Source of the DNA: Algimonas ampicilliniresistens
GTDB taxonomy: Bacteria > Pseudomonadota > Alphaproteobacteria > Caulobacterales > Maricaulaceae
NCBI RefSeq assembly: GCF_030159955.1
Contig: NZ_BSNK01000001.1
Location: 1,054,001-1,118,000, forward strand
Length of the DNA stretch: 64,000 bases
Direction of reading: 5' to 3'
Shown: positions 55,350 through 64,000 of the stretch, in pieces
Layout: the number at the start of each line of letters is the position of its first letter
How positions within the stretch are numbered: position 1 is the stretch's first letter
Position numbers and translations under genes: made by a program
The notes under the pieces: model-generated
What the model was told of the DNA's origin: nothing
What the model saw: the letters and a program-made list of their open reading frames with translations, nothing else
Databases searched by the model: none

Positions 55350-56617
55350 GGCCGGCTCCCGCCAGGTTTACGCGGTCCACCCGGTCTACGTGTGCCACTT
55401 GGTTTGCGTGGACCACCCGGTTTCCGAGGGCCAGACGGTTTGCGGTGGGACGGTTTGTGACCGGTTGATTTTGAGTCTGTAGCCGTAGTCTCAGGCGCCC
55501 CTTTGTCTTTGTCGTTTCGCGGCTTCCAGTAATCGCGGCGCACCCGCTGGCCGAGCCGGACCAAAAGCTCATAATTGATGGTACCCGCAGCTTTGGCCTG
55601 CGCTTCCAGCCTGTCACCCAGAAAGACCACGACGCCACCAACTTGCACGGGCATGTGCAGATCTGTCACGTCCACGATGGTCAAATCCATCGATACGCGA
55701 CCGACGATCGGAACGTCTTCATCATGAATGACGGCGTGGGCGACATTCGACATCGAGATCGGCACACCGTCCGCGTAACCCGCTCCAACGGTCGCCAGAC
55801 GCATGTCGCGCTTGGCAATATGCGTCGCATCATAGCCGATACACTCGCCAGCCTTGACCTCATGCAGTTGCAAGATGGGCGCGAGGAGCTTCACAACCGG
55901 TTTGCTAACCTCTTGCCCCGGCTTATCGGTGGCCATACCGCCATAGAGGCCGATGCCCGTACGGATCATTTGGAAATGATAATCCTTGCCCAAATAGGCG
56001 CCTGCCGTATTAGCGAGGCTGAGCGGTGTAGGTGGAAGTGTTGCAGATAAAGCTTTGAAAGTTTTGAGTTGTTCTGCGTTAAGCGGATGGTTGGTGATTG
56101 ACGCGCAAGCAAGATGGCTCATGATCCATTCCGGATGGAGCGCCCGCCACAAGGCTTTGTCGCTGGCCAGCATTGCGACCTCTGCGGCAGGCATACCGAG
56201 CCGGTTCATGCCCGTCTCAATATGGATCGCCGTATAGGGCGGCTCATTGGTTTCGCGCGCTATTTCAGCCCAATACCGGGCTTGGCCGATTGAGTTGATA
56301 ACGGGTTTCAGCTTTGCGCCCAGTAGCGCAGCTTTATCGCGAGGGGCTGGCCCATTTAGAACATAGATCGCACCATTCGGACCGATCGCCTCACGAAGCA
56401 GTTTCCCTTCGCCCGCAGTCGCGACGAAATAGATGCGACACCCCGCACCATAGAGTGCGCGGCCGACAGATTCGACGCCGAGTCCATAGGCATCGGCTTT
56501 CACAGCGGCAGCCACCTTGGCGCGCGGGGCTAGACCCTTAAGGGCGTCGTAGTTGGCCTTAATCTGCGCGAGGTCGATGCGCAGGGTCGGTCGGGTGGAA
56601 TAGGGCGGTAGGCTCAT
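55328..56617 (-). CDS. alr: Alanine racemase with basic Pro-Arg-Lys-Gly tail
   Basis: A PLP enzyme making D-alanine for peptidoglycan. The PLP lysine is K40 in VAAAVKADAYGLG. Further blocks are HIETGMNRLG, MIRTGIGLYGG and GRVSMDLTIVDVTD (base region). The core ends near DYWKPR (about 367); the last 62 residues are a disordered basic tail with repeated PRKPGG-type units, not part of the family. Its 3' end lies inside the end of the acylase gene. Confidence 0.95.
   Translation of the reverse strand: MSLPPYSTRPTLRIDLAQIKANYDALKGLAPRAKVAAAVKADAYGLGVESVGRALYGAGCRIYFVATAGEGKLLREAIGPNGAIYVLNGPAPRDKAALLGAKLKPVINSIGQARYWAEIARETNEPPYTAIHIETGMNRLGMPAAEVAMLASDKALWRALHPEWIMSHLACASITNHPLNAEQLKTFKALSATLPPTPLSLANTAGAYLGKDYHFQMIRTGIGLYGGMATDKPGQEVSKPVVKLLAPILQLHEVKAGECIGYDATHIAKRDMRLATVGAGYADGVPISMSNVAHAVIHDEDVPIVGRVSMDLTIVDVTDLHMPVQVGGVVVFLGDRLEAQAKAAGTINYELLVRLGQRVRRDYWKPRNDKDKGAPETTATDSKSTGHKPSHRKPSGPRKPGGPRKPSGTRRPGGPRKPGGSRPQRSPGR
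55331..55516 (-). repeat. Low-complexity basic tail of Alr
   Basis: Residues 368-429 contain GPRKPGG, GPRKPSG, TRRPGG and GPRKPGG in series, encoded by imperfect 15-18 base repeats. Likely disordered, it may bind nucleic acid or the anionic cell wall (speculative). Confidence 0.8.
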
Positions 56618-56659
56618 GTCAGCGCGCGTAGGGCTGCATCACGCCGAATGCAAGGTGAG

Positions 56660-57274
56660 CTACAGCGCTGTTGCCAGCTTGGCATTGCGGGTGATGGCAG
56701 CCCAATCGCGCTTTGCCAGCGAATCTTTGTCGGCAACCCAGGACCCGCCGACACAAACAACGCTGGGTAGATCAAGATAACGGCGGACATCGTCGCGGCC
56801 AATTCCGCCTGTGGGCATAAAAGAGAGCTGTGGCAGCGGCCCACCAATGGCTTTGAGCGTGGAGACTCCGCCAGCGGCTTCTGCCGGGAAGAATTTCACT
56901 GTCTCATAGCCGCGTTCAATCATGGCGACGGCTTCGCCGACTGTACTAATACCGGGCACACAGGGCACGCGGTTTGCCTCAATTGCGTCGGCCAGACGCG
57001 GTGTTGTGCCTGGGGTCACGATGAAATCGACCCCGATTTTAGCGCAGCGTTCAACTTGATCGGTGCTGATTACTGTACCGACGCCGAGCATAATGTCGTG
57101 ATCGGCATCCTTGAGCGCCCTAACAACGTCCAACGCATTGGGTGTTCGCAGGGTGAGTTCGATGACCTCAATCCCGCCGTCTATCAATGCATTGGCGAGC
57201 GGAACTGCATCGCTCGGATCATCTAATGCGACAACTGGCACAACTTGGGACTGCCGAAGGCGCATCATGTCCAT
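56660..57274 (-). CDS. eda: KDPG aldolase
   Basis: Cleaves 2-keto-3-deoxy-6-phosphogluconate into pyruvate and glyceraldehyde 3-phosphate, the last Entner-Doudoroff step. It has 204 residues; the Schiff-base lysine is K127 in TVKFFPAE, with Glu in IEVIELTLRTP and the phosphate site MPTGGI. GAGGA lies before ATG 57274. It is divergent from the LacI-type regulator and separated from edd, with a predicted operator 66 bases upstream. Confidence 0.97.
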   Translation of the reverse strand: MDMMRLRQSQVVPVVALDDPSDAVPLANALIDGGIEVIELTLRTPNALDVVRALKDADHDIMLGVGTVISTDQVERCAKIGVDFIVTPGTTPRLADAIEANRVPCVPGISTVGEAVAMIERGYETVKFFPAEAAGGVSTLKAIGGPLPQLSFMPTGGIGRDDVRRYLDLPSVVCVGGSWVADKDSLAKRDWAAITRNAKLATAL

Positions 57275-57339
57275 AATCTATCCTCAATCAGGCCAAGGGC
57301 ATGACAGGCGCCCAAAGTCGGGAAGGGGGCTAGGGTCGC

Positions 57340-57355
57340 TTGACACCGCTGTCAA
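57340..57355. promoter_or_regulatory. Predicted LacI-family operator, eda/lacI divergent region
   Basis: TTGACACCGCTGTCAA has perfect six-base arms and the central CG typical of LacI-family operators. It lies between eda and the regulator gene and matches a second site before zwf at 14 of 16 positions. It could govern eda and the regulator itself. Confidence 0.75.
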
Positions 57356-57443
57356 CGCCGCCGCAGTAAGGTCTATAAAGCGAATGGAGCGGCTTCGAGT
57401 CTCGAAACGCAATCAGGCTAAAGGATCAGGGAACGTATAGGCC

Positions 57444-58454
57444 ATGAAAGCGACCATCACCGATGTGGCCAAACAAGCGGGCGTCTCGATGAAGACGGTC
57501 TCGCGCGTGTTGAACAATGAACCCAATGTCGCGAAGGCGACTCGCGACCGGGTCATGGAGGTGGCGGCCAGTCTCCAATATCGACCCAATTTGGCGGCTC
57601 GCGGGCTTGCCAGCTCGAAATCCTATCTGATCGCACTGCTCTACGATAATGCCAGTGCGAGCTATATTACCAATATCCAGCGCGGCGCGATCGAGGCTTG
57701 CAGACGCAATGGCTATCATTTGTTGCTTGAGCCGATGCCCTATGAGCAGGCGAATAGTCCAGAGGCCGAAATTCTGTTGGGGCGCTTGGGTGTTGACGGC
57801 GTGATTCTAACCCCTCCGCTGTCGGATTCGGTTGTTCTTAGAGATATTCTGCGCCGTTTGGACATGCGCCATGTGGCTGTCGCGCCGAATAAGATGGATG
57901 ACGTGCATGCCGTTCGGATGGATGATGCTGAGGCGGCCTTTCAGATGACAACCTATCTGATCGAGCAAGGGCATCGCGACATTGGGTTTATTCTAGGTCA
58001 CCCTAACCATGGGGCAACTGCGTCCCGTCGCCTTGGCTTTGAAAAAGCGCTCAATGAAGCGGGGATAAAGCTTAATGAAGACTGGATCAGTGCGGGCGAT
58101 TTTTCGTTCCGATCCGGGGTCCAAGCCGCTGAGCATTTGCTGTCCAACCCTGATAATCGACCGACCGCGATTTTCGCGTCCAATGATGACATGGCAGCTG
58201 GCGTCATGAGCGTGGCGGGACGTCTGGGGATTTCGGTCCCTGAAGCTCTGAGCGTTTGTGGGTTTGACGATACACCGATCGCCCAAATCATCTGGCCACA
58301 ACTGACAACAGTGGCGCAGCCGATCCACAAAATGGGTTTCAAAGCGGCGAGTATTCTCATCAGCCGGGATAACCCGGATGATCCGAAAATTTGCACGCTC
58401 GATTTCGAATTGATCATTCGGGAATCTACGCTTGGCGGACCATTGTTAAAGTGA
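57444..58454 (+). CDS. LacI family transcriptional regulator
   Basis: A protein of 336 residues: a DNA-binding helix-turn-helix (TITDVAKQAGVSMKTVSRVL, 4-23), a hinge helix (NLAARGLASSKS), and a periplasmic-binding-like effector domain with IEQGHRDIGFILGHPNH and VCGFDDTPIAQIIWPQLTTV. The 12 bp of context on each side contain Entner-Doudoroff genes, so it most likely senses a sugar phosphate or sugar and represses eda, itself and the zwf operon. The effector is unknown. Confidence 0.92.
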   Translation: MKATITDVAKQAGVSMKTVSRVLNNEPNVAKATRDRVMEVAASLQYRPNLAARGLASSKSYLIALLYDNASASYITNIQRGAIEACRRNGYHLLLEPMPYEQANSPEAEILLGRLGVDGVILTPPLSDSVVLRDILRRLDMRHVAVAPNKMDDVHAVRMDDAEAAFQMTTYLIEQGHRDIGFILGHPNHGATASRRLGFEKALNEAGIKLNEDWISAGDFSFRSGVQAAEHLLSNPDNRPTAIFASNDDMAAGVMSVAGRLGISVPEALSVCGFDDTPIAQIIWPQLTTVAQPIHKMGFKAASILISRDNPDDPKICTLDFELIIRESTLGGPLLK

Positions 58455-58476
58455 CGCTGTTCATCATCTGCAATTA

Positions 58477-58492
58477 TTGACAGCGCTGTCAG
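58477..58492. promoter_or_regulatory. Predicted LacI-family operator, zwf promoter
   Basis: TTGACAGCGCTGTCAG is a near-perfect palindrome with central CG. It matches the site at 57340-57355 and its first half is the -35 of the promoter below, which fits repression by blocking RNA polymerase. Confidence 0.75.
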
Positions 58493-58505
58493 TCTGCATC
58501 ATAAG
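58477..58505 (+). promoter_or_regulatory. zwf: Predicted promoter of zwf-pgl-edd-glk
   Basis: -35 TTGACA (58477-58482), a 17-base spacer, and -10 CATAAG (58500-58505). The operator covers the -35 and part of the spacer. Transcription would start near 58512, leaving a leader of about 50 bases before the TTG start. Confidence 0.6.
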
Positions 58506-58564
58506 ATTGTGGTTCATTGTGCAGGATTTCAGTTCATTGCGCGCATGTTTCATGGGGACGTTTC

Positions 58565-60091
58565 TTGGCCGATCGCGATCCGAAAATGGATGCTGATGTG
58601 GACACCGCCGAAGAGGCGGGGCGTTCAGCATTCGTCCCGGTTAAGCCGTTCGAACTCGTTGTCTTCGGAGCTACGGGTGACTTGGCGCGGCGTAAGCTTC
58701 TGCCGTCTTTGTACCACCGCTATTGCGATGGCCAGATCCCGAAAAATTCTCGCATTATTGGTGTCTCTCGGTCAGATTTGAGCCGTAAAGATTTCATCAA
58801 ACTGGTTGAGGATAGTTACCACGAGTTTGAGGAAGACCCAGATCTCGACAAACACTGTTTCGCAGAGTTTGCGAGTATGTTGGATTATGTGTCGATCGAC
58901 GTCACTAAAAAAGACGCTGACTGGACCGAACTTGAGGCCCGTTTGGATGGGTCGGCTGAACTCATCCGCATTTTCTATCTGGCAATGCCGCCGCGCCTAT
59001 TCGTTCAGATTGCTCAAGGGCTCCAGGGGGCCGGTCTCGCGCATGATAAAAGCCGGGTTGTTCTAGAGAAGCCGCTCGGCAAGGATTTTGCCTCTGCGGA
59101 CGAAATCAACGAAGGTGTGGGCCGGGTTTTCGACGAAAACCGGATTTACCGGATCGATCATTATCTCGGCAAAGAAACGGTTCAAAACCTCATGGTTCTG
59201 CGCTTTGGCAATATTCTGTTGGAGCCTCTGTGGAACAGCCGGGCGATTGAGCATATCGAAATTACGGTGGCTGAAAGTATCGGTGTTGGCGGTCGCGGTG
59301 GCTATTACGATAGCTCTGGCGCGCTACGTGATATGGTTCAGAACCATCTATTGCAGCTATTGTGTCTAACCACGATGGAACCGCCAGCCTCGATTGATGC
59401 TGATGATCTCCGCACTGAGAAGATCAAAGTGCTGCGGGCACTCAAACCGGTTACTGCCGCGGATGTGAAAGAAACGACGGTTCGCGCGCAATATGTGCGC
59501 GGGCAGGTCGATGGCGAAACGGTGCAGGACTATCTGTCTGACGTTGATGCCGATGCGTCAAAGACCGAGAGTTTCGTTGCGATTCACACGGAAATTCAGA
59601 ATTGGCGTTGGGCGGGTGTGCCGATCTACATCCGGTCTGGTAAACGCATGGCGAGCCGGCGCTCTGAGATCGTCATTCAGTTTCGTCCAGTCCCGCATTC
59701 TATCTTCGGTGATTCAACTAAGGTTGACCCAAACAAGCTGGTGATCCGGCTGCAGCCCGACGAAGCTGTAACGCTCTGGATGGAGATTAAAGAGCCTGGG
59801 GCAGGCGGATTGCGGCTTAAAACTTTGCCTCTGAACTTGTCTTATGCCGACAATTTTACTGTCCGCTATCCTGACGCTTATGAGCGGCTGCTTCTGGATG
59901 TGGTGCGCGGAAATCTATCGCTGTTCATGCGTCGCGATGAGGTCGAAGCGGCGTGGCGTTGGGTCGACGGTATTATCGATGCGTGGGAAGAGGTGGATCA
60001 GCGGATCAGCTTGTACCCGGCGGGCTCTGACGGCCCTGATGCGGCGCATTTTATGCTCAAACAACTCGGCGACGCTTGGTCGGAAGCCTGA
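58565..60091 (+). CDS. zwf: Glucose-6-phosphate dehydrogenase
   Basis: Oxidises glucose 6-phosphate to 6-phosphogluconolactone with NAD(P). From TTG 58565 it has 508 residues. It contains the cofactor loop GATGDLARRKL, the catalytic RIDHYLGKETVQN, and EKPLGKD. The TTG has GGGG seven bases upstream; ATG 58586 is the alternative start, and an earlier in-frame TTG at 58517 lies too close to the predicted transcription start. Its stop overlaps the pgl start in TGATG. Confidence 0.96.
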   Translation: MADRDPKMDADVDTAEEAGRSAFVPVKPFELVVFGATGDLARRKLLPSLYHRYCDGQIPKNSRIIGVSRSDLSRKDFIKLVEDSYHEFEEDPDLDKHCFAEFASMLDYVSIDVTKKDADWTELEARLDGSAELIRIFYLAMPPRLFVQIAQGLQGAGLAHDKSRVVLEKPLGKDFASADEINEGVGRVFDENRIYRIDHYLGKETVQNLMVLRFGNILLEPLWNSRAIEHIEITVAESIGVGGRGGYYDSSGALRDMVQNHLLQLLCLTTMEPPASIDADDLRTEKIKVLRALKPVTAADVKETTVRAQYVRGQVDGETVQDYLSDVDADASKTESFVAIHTEIQNWRWAGVPIYIRSGKRMASRRSEIVIQFRPVPHSIFGDSTKVDPNKLVIRLQPDEAVTLWMEIKEPGAGGLRLKTLPLNLSYADNFTVRYPDAYERLLLDVVRGNLSLFMRRDEVEAAWRWVDGIIDAWEEVDQRISLYPAGSDGPDAAHFMLKQLGDAWSEA

Positions 60092-60804
60092 TGGGCTCGA
60101 CTGACCTCAGACTATTTCAAGATACGCCGTCGCTGGTTACAGCGGCGACAGATCATCTCTCTATGATCCTCAGTGATGCCCTCGATCAGCGTGGTCGAGC
60201 CAGTGCAATGTTATCCGGCGGGTCTAGTCCCAAACCTGTCTATGAACGTTTAGCGCAGCAACCGCTCGCCTGGAACGGCGTTGCCATCGGCCTAGTTGAC
60301 GAACGGTGGGTCCCAGCGGGCAAACCCGGATCGAACGCTGATTTCATTCGCGGGTGCTTTGCGGACTCCCCGGCGGAGCGCGCTCATTTTGTCCCTCTAT
60401 TCAATGGTCACGCCTCAGCTACCGACGGGCTTGAAGCTGCAGAGCAAGCCTTGGCGCTTATGGCTCAACCTTTCGATCTCTGTGTTCTGGGTATGGGTAT
60501 GGACGGCCATACAGCCTCCTGGTTTCCCCGTAGTGGCGGTCTTGAAGCCGCGCTCGATCCGAACTCCGAGGCTGTCGTGACCGCTATCGACGCGACGGGA
60601 TGTGAAGTGGCTGGAGATCATACGGACCGCATGACCTTGACCTATGCCGCCGTCGCCGCATCGAAACATGTCGTTCTTCTTTTGCCGAGTGCCGCAAAAT
60701 TGGCTGTCTTTAACGACGCCATGACACGCGACGTGCTGGACGCGCCCGTTAAGGCGCTGCAATCGCTTGGCGACCGACTGACACTCTTTGGCCTGGACAC
60801 CTGA
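60091..60804 (+). CDS. pgl: 6-Phosphogluconolactonase
   Basis: Hydrolyses 6-phosphogluconolactone to 6-phosphogluconate. It has 237 residues of the DevB/Pgl type, with MLSGGSSPKPVYERLA, GLVDERWVP and LGMGMDGHTASWFP as conserved blocks. The start is taken as ATG 60091, overlapping the zwf stop (TGATG). edd begins one base after its stop. Confidence 0.95.
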   Translation: MGSTDLRLFQDTPSLVTAATDHLSMILSDALDQRGRASAMLSGGSSPKPVYERLAQQPLAWNGVAIGLVDERWVPAGKPGSNADFIRGCFADSPAERAHFVPLFNGHASATDGLEAAEQALALMAQPFDLCVLGMGMDGHTASWFPRSGGLEAALDPNSEAVVTAIDATGCEVAGDHTDRMTLTYAAVAASKHVVLLLPSAAKLAVFNDAMTRDVLDAPVKALQSLGDRLTLFGLDT

Positions 60805-60805
60805 C

Positions 60806-62653
60806 ATGAGCGTGAAAGCCGACCTGCAAGCTGTAACGGACCGGATCATTGAGCGATCCGCGGCAACGAGGTCCGCTTATCTAGAGGATTGCCGGGCGAA
60901 TATGCGGCCCGGTCCACGCCGTAGACGACTCTCAGAAGGCAATATCGCGCACGCATCGGCCGCATGTCCAGTGCTCGAAAAGACAGAATTGCTGGGCGCG
61001 CGTTGGCCCAATATCGGCATTGTCACCGCCTATAACGACATGTTGTCGGCACATCAGCCGTTTGAACGCTTCCCTGAAATCGTGAAACACGCGGCCCGTC
61101 GGAACGGGGCAACGGCACAGGTTGCAGGCGGCGTCCCGGCTATGTGTGACGGCGTGACCCAAGGCCAAGACGGAATGGAGCTATCGCTCTTTTCGCGTGA
61201 CGTTATTGCCCGTTCGACGGCGATTGCGCTGAGCCATGATTGCTTCGACGCGGCTATTCACCTCGGTGTTTGTGATAAGATCGTCCCCGGACTCCTGATC
61301 GCGGCGCTTCGCTATGGCTATCTGCCGCATATCTTTGCCCCCGCTGGCCCGATGCCGTCCGGTATTACGAATCCTGAAAAGGCGAGAGTGCGTCAGCAAT
61401 TCGCCGCTGGTGAGGTCGGACGCGATGTTCTGTTAGCGGCTGAAGCGGCCAGTTATCACGCGCCCGGAACGTGCACGTTCTACGGCACGGCCAACACCAA
61501 CCAGATGTTGATGGAGATTATGGGGCTGCAACTGCCCGGTAGTTCGTTCATCCACCCCAACACGCCTTTGCGCGATGCGATGACGGCGCAGACGACTCGG
61601 CGTGCCGTCCAAATCACCAATATGGGCGATGAATTTACGCCAGCCTGTAACGTTATTGATGAAAAGGCGATTGTGAACGGCCTTGTCGGATTGATGGCAA
61701 CGGGCGGTTCTACCAATTTGACCATCCACCTTTCAGCGATTGCGCGAAGTGCTGGTATCCTGATCAATTGGGATGATTACGCCGATATTTCTCACATCGT
61801 CCCGTTGATTAGCCGCATCTACCCCAACGGTATCGCTGACGTGAACCACTTCCACGCGGCAGGCGGCATGGCTTATCTGATCGGCGAGCTGATCGGCGCA
61901 GAGCTATTGCATACGAATGTGACGACGGTCGCAGGCGGCGACGGTCTGATCGAATATACGCGCGAACCGATCCGCAACGCTCATGCCGAGGCAGACACAG
62001 TGATTTTCCGACCGGGGCCAACAGACAGTCTCGATCATGAGGTCCTGACGACAGTCGCCAAGCCATTCCGTCCGGATGGAGGCTTGGCGCTGATGGCTGG
62101 TAATCTGGGGCGCGGTGTTATGAAAGTGTCCGCTGTTAAGCGTGACAATTGGTTGGTCGAAGCCCCAGCCATCGTCATTGATGATCAAAATGACTTGATG
62201 GCCATGCATAAGGCTGGTGAGCTGGAACATGACTTTGTTGCTGTTTTGCGGTTCCAAGGCCCCCGGGCCAACGGCATGCCCGAACTCCACAAACTCACGC
62301 CAGTTCTTGGCTTATTGCAGGATAAGGGGTTTCGCGTCGCCATTGTCACAGATGGGCGCATGTCGGGCGCATCTGGCAAAGTTCCCGCCGCCATTCATAT
62401 GCACCCTGAAGCGCTCTTGGGGGGACCGTTATCAAGGGTCGAGACCGGGGACATGATTCGGGTCGATCCGGCTAATGGGTCTGTGTCTGTTTTAGATGTC
62501 GATTTGTCACAACGAAAAGCGGCAGAAGCGCCCGTTCGAACCAATCTTTCGGGTCTTGGGATGAATATGTTTGCGCCTCAGCGTGAAGTGGCGTCTGACG
62601 CCGAAAGCGGAGCCTCAACATTAGGGGATATGGATAGGATGACAGAGACCTAG
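60806..62653 (+). CDS. edd: 6-Phosphogluconate dehydratase
   Basis: Dehydrates 6-phosphogluconate to KDPG, the defining Entner-Doudoroff step; an iron-sulfur enzyme. It has 615 residues with the IlvD/Edd blocks [57 protein letters not shown] and [19 protein letters not shown] 60806 starts one base after the pgl stop; a longer frame to 60788 lies inside pgl. Confidence 0.97.
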   Translation: MSVKADLQAVTDRIIERSAATRSAYLEDCRANMRPGPRRRRLSEGNIAHASAACPVLEKTELLGARWPNIGIVTAYNDMLSAHQPFERFPEIVKHAARRNGATAQVAGGVPAMCDGVTQGQDGMELSLFSRDVIARSTAIALSHDCFDAAIHLGVCDKIVPGLLIAALRYGYLPHIFAPAGPMPSGITNPEKARVRQQFAAGEVGRDVLLAAEAASYHAPGTCTFYGTANTNQMLMEIMGLQLPGSSFIHPNTPLRDAMTAQTTRRAVQITNMGDEFTPACNVIDEKAIVNGLVGLMATGGSTNLTIHLSAIARSAGILINWDDYADISHIVPLISRIYPNGIADVNHFHAAGGMAYLIGELIGAELLHTNVTTVAGGDGLIEYTREPIRNAHAEADTVIFRPGPTDSLDHEVLTTVAKPFRPDGGLALMAGNLGRGVMKVSAVKRDNWLVEAPAIVIDDQNDLMAMHKAGELEHDFVAVLRFQGPRANGMPELHKLTPVLGLLQDKGFRVAIVTDGRMSGASGKVPAAIHMHPEALLGGPLSRVETGDMIRVDPANGSVSVLDVDLSQRKAAEAPVRTNLSGLGMNMFAPQREVASDAESGASTLGDMDRMTET

Positions 62654-62705
62654 TCGGTCGATCAACTGTCACCATCCAAACAAAAGAAGAGTTAGGGGAG
62701 CCTCA

Positions 62706-63656
62706 GTGGATCAAACACTTGTCGGGGATGTCGGTGGGACAAATGCGCGTTTCGCGCTGGCCGAACGAACTTCCCAAGGCACGATCGAACTGCACCATTC
62801 CAACCGGTACGCCGTTCGTGACTTCAGCAATTTTAACGATGCGGTCTCAGCTTACCTGACCGGAATTGGTGCGAAACCGAAACGCGCCGCGTTCGCTTTT
62901 GCGGGCCCGAAATTCGATGATGAAATCCGCATGACAAATGTGGATTGGATCGTGTCGGAAGAAAATTTGATGAACACGTTTGGCTTTACAGAAGCTGTCG
63001 TTCTCAATGATTTCGTCGCTATGGCCAATGGGGCCACTGTCATTCCCGATGATGGTTTCCAGACGCTGATTCCGGGTAAGGTCAACTACGCCAAACCCGT
63101 GGCCGTGATGGGGCCGGGGACGGGTTTGGGTCTATCTTGCATTTTGCCCGGACGTCCGCCGAGGATTGTCCCGACAGAAGGCGGACACTCGGCATTCTCT
63201 CCCCAATCTGAGATGGAGATTGAAGTGCTGCGCTATTGGACCGGGCGTATTCCCTTCGTCTCCGCCGAAGCGCTGATTTCTGGGCCGGGCCTGTTCCGAC
63301 TCTACACCGCACTCTGTGCGATCCATGGCGAGACCCCGATTTGCACGAAGGAAGACGAAATTGTCGCGGCGGGACAAGCCAATCCGAAGTCCATTGCGCG
63401 ACTTTGCGTGAAGAGTTTTTGCGAAATGCTGGGCACATTTGCGGGGAATGCCTGTGTGACATTGGGCGCGTCGGGCGGTGTTGTTTTGGGCGGCGGAGTG
63501 TCTCGCCATATTGCCCCGTTCATCCAAGAATCAGACTTTGAAAGCCGCTTTCGCGATCGTGGGCATGGGGCTTGGTTTATGACAGACGTGCCAGTTCGAT
63601 TGATCCAAGCGCATTTCGTGGCGCTTTATGGCGCGGCTGCGATGGTTTTAGGATGA
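62706..63656 (+). CDS. glk: Glucokinase
   Basis: Phosphorylates glucose with ATP to feed zwf. It has 316 residues of the Glk (non-ROK) family: the phosphate loop LVGDVGGTNARFALAE, VLNDFVAMANG (catalytic Asp region), PGTGLGLSCI, and EGGHSAFSP. The start is GTG 62706, five bases after TAGGGGAG. Its stop overlaps the next start (ATGA). Confidence 0.96.
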   Translation: MDQTLVGDVGGTNARFALAERTSQGTIELHHSNRYAVRDFSNFNDAVSAYLTGIGAKPKRAAFAFAGPKFDDEIRMTNVDWIVSEENLMNTFGFTEAVVLNDFVAMANGATVIPDDGFQTLIPGKVNYAKPVAVMGPGTGLGLSCILPGRPPRIVPTEGGHSAFSPQSEMEIEVLRYWTGRIPFVSAEALISGPGLFRLYTALCAIHGETPICTKEDEIVAAGQANPKSIARLCVKSFCEMLGTFAGNACVTLGASGGVVLGGGVSRHIAPFIQESDFESRFRDRGHGAWFMTDVPVRLIQAHFVALYGAAAMVLG

Positions 63657-64000
63657 TGGTTATGTTGCGTGTTCTACCTCTTCTGCTTCTCGGTGCATGC
63701 GCCGCGTCACCGACAATATCCTATCCCAACATCGGATCAGTTGAGGCGATACAGGCAGGTATTTTACCTGCAGACGCATTGCCAGAAGACCTTGGTGGGG
63801 CGTTCGGTTGGTCTGAGGGTCCGGTCTGGATTGAGGACGGGTACCTGCTGTTCACAGATGTGCCGGGGAATACGATTTGGAAGTTCAGCGATCAGGACGG
63901 ATTGTCAGTGTGGATGCAGCCCTCTGGTGCTGACCCGGTCGCGGATTACACGTCGAGTCCTGGAGCGAACGGTCTTCTCGCCTATAAGAACGGAACGATC
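63653..64000 (+). CDS. SMP-30/gluconolactonase-like lipoprotein (cut by window)
   Basis: The first 116 codons of a gene running off the window. The N-terminus is a lipoprotein signal (LLGAC). Then comes the SMP-30/gluconolactonase opening, with FGWSEGPVWIEDGYLLFTDV, GNTIWKF and GANGL. A lactone hydrolase anchored in the periplasm would turn gluconolactone into gluconate, consistent with the operon. ATGs at 63653, 63656 and 63662 are in frame; 63653 makes an ATGA overlap with glk. Confidence 0.85.
   Translation, partial: MMVMLRVLPLLLLGACAASPTISYPNIGSVEAIQAGILPADALPEDLGGAFGWSEGPVWIEDGYLLFTDVPGNTIWKFSDQDGLSVWMQPSGADPVADYTSSPGANGLLAYKNGTI

Noticed and set aside
58517-58564. In-frame TTG at 58517 as the zwf start.
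   Set aside because: It would lie only about five bases after the predicted transcription start and adds Cys/His/Trp-rich residues unlike the family N-terminus.

Overview
The window looks like a chromosomal segment of a marine alphaproteobacterium, most probably of the Hyphomonadaceae/Maricaulales type (inference). The grounds are: a stand-alone F1 operon atpHAGDC whose AtpD has a Lys-Ala-Pro N-terminal extension; two GAAC-N7-GAAC SOS boxes of the alphaproteobacterial LexA type; the gene order obg-proB-proA-nadD-rsfS-rlmH-envC-ctpA-polysaccharide deacetylase-rppH; an Entner-Doudoroff operon zwf-pgl-edd-glk; and a GyrA with an acidic C-terminal insert. I found no phage, transposase, CRISPR array, tRNA or rRNA. 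Apart from one giant repeat gene this is ordinary, densely packed core genome.

Layout. 1-3.2 kb: uvrA (cut by the window edge) diverges from ssb, and each has its own SOS box. 3.2-7.6 kb: a DUF1428 protein, a lipoprotein, an RnfD-like/DUF2330 membrane-secreted pair and SodC. 7.8-11.8 kb: gyrA and two exported thioredoxin-fold paralogues, one without its CxxC. 12-17 kb: purB, an MFS transporter, radC, map and a small membrane protein. 17.2-23 kb: atpHAGDC followed by an overlapping metallophosphoesterase. 23-36.5 kb: a long leftward array of genes joined by 1-4 base overlaps, running from a GNAT acetyltransferase and obg through proline, NAD, ribosome-silencing, cell-wall and RNA-decay genes. 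rsfS in this array appears to start with CTG. 36.7-37.3 kb: rplU-rpmA.

37.5-46.1 kb holds the most striking object: one gene for an exported protein of 2850 residues. It contains 107 tandem repeats, nearly all exactly 23 residues long. They form an acidic, lysine-free block of 54 repeats and a basic, arginine-rich block of 53 repeats. Both blocks share the same Pro/Val/Ala skeleton and similar ends. A peptidoglycan-binding-like domain and two small C-terminal modules follow.

46.7-53.1 kb: a divergent M16 peptidase lipoprotein, an FKBP lipoprotein, and a four-gene operon (DUF533, Kazal-type inhibitor lipoprotein, cupin lipoprotein, CoxE-like VWA protein). 53.2-56.6 kb: a penicillin-acylase-family enzyme convergent with an alanine racemase that has a basic tail. 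56.7-64 kb: the Entner-Doudoroff regulon. eda and a LacI-type regulator diverge around one palindrome, and the zwf-pgl-edd-glk-lactonase operon carries a near-identical palindrome over its predicted -35. This suggests that one sugar-responsive regulator controls glucose phosphorylation, oxidation and KDPG cleavage together.
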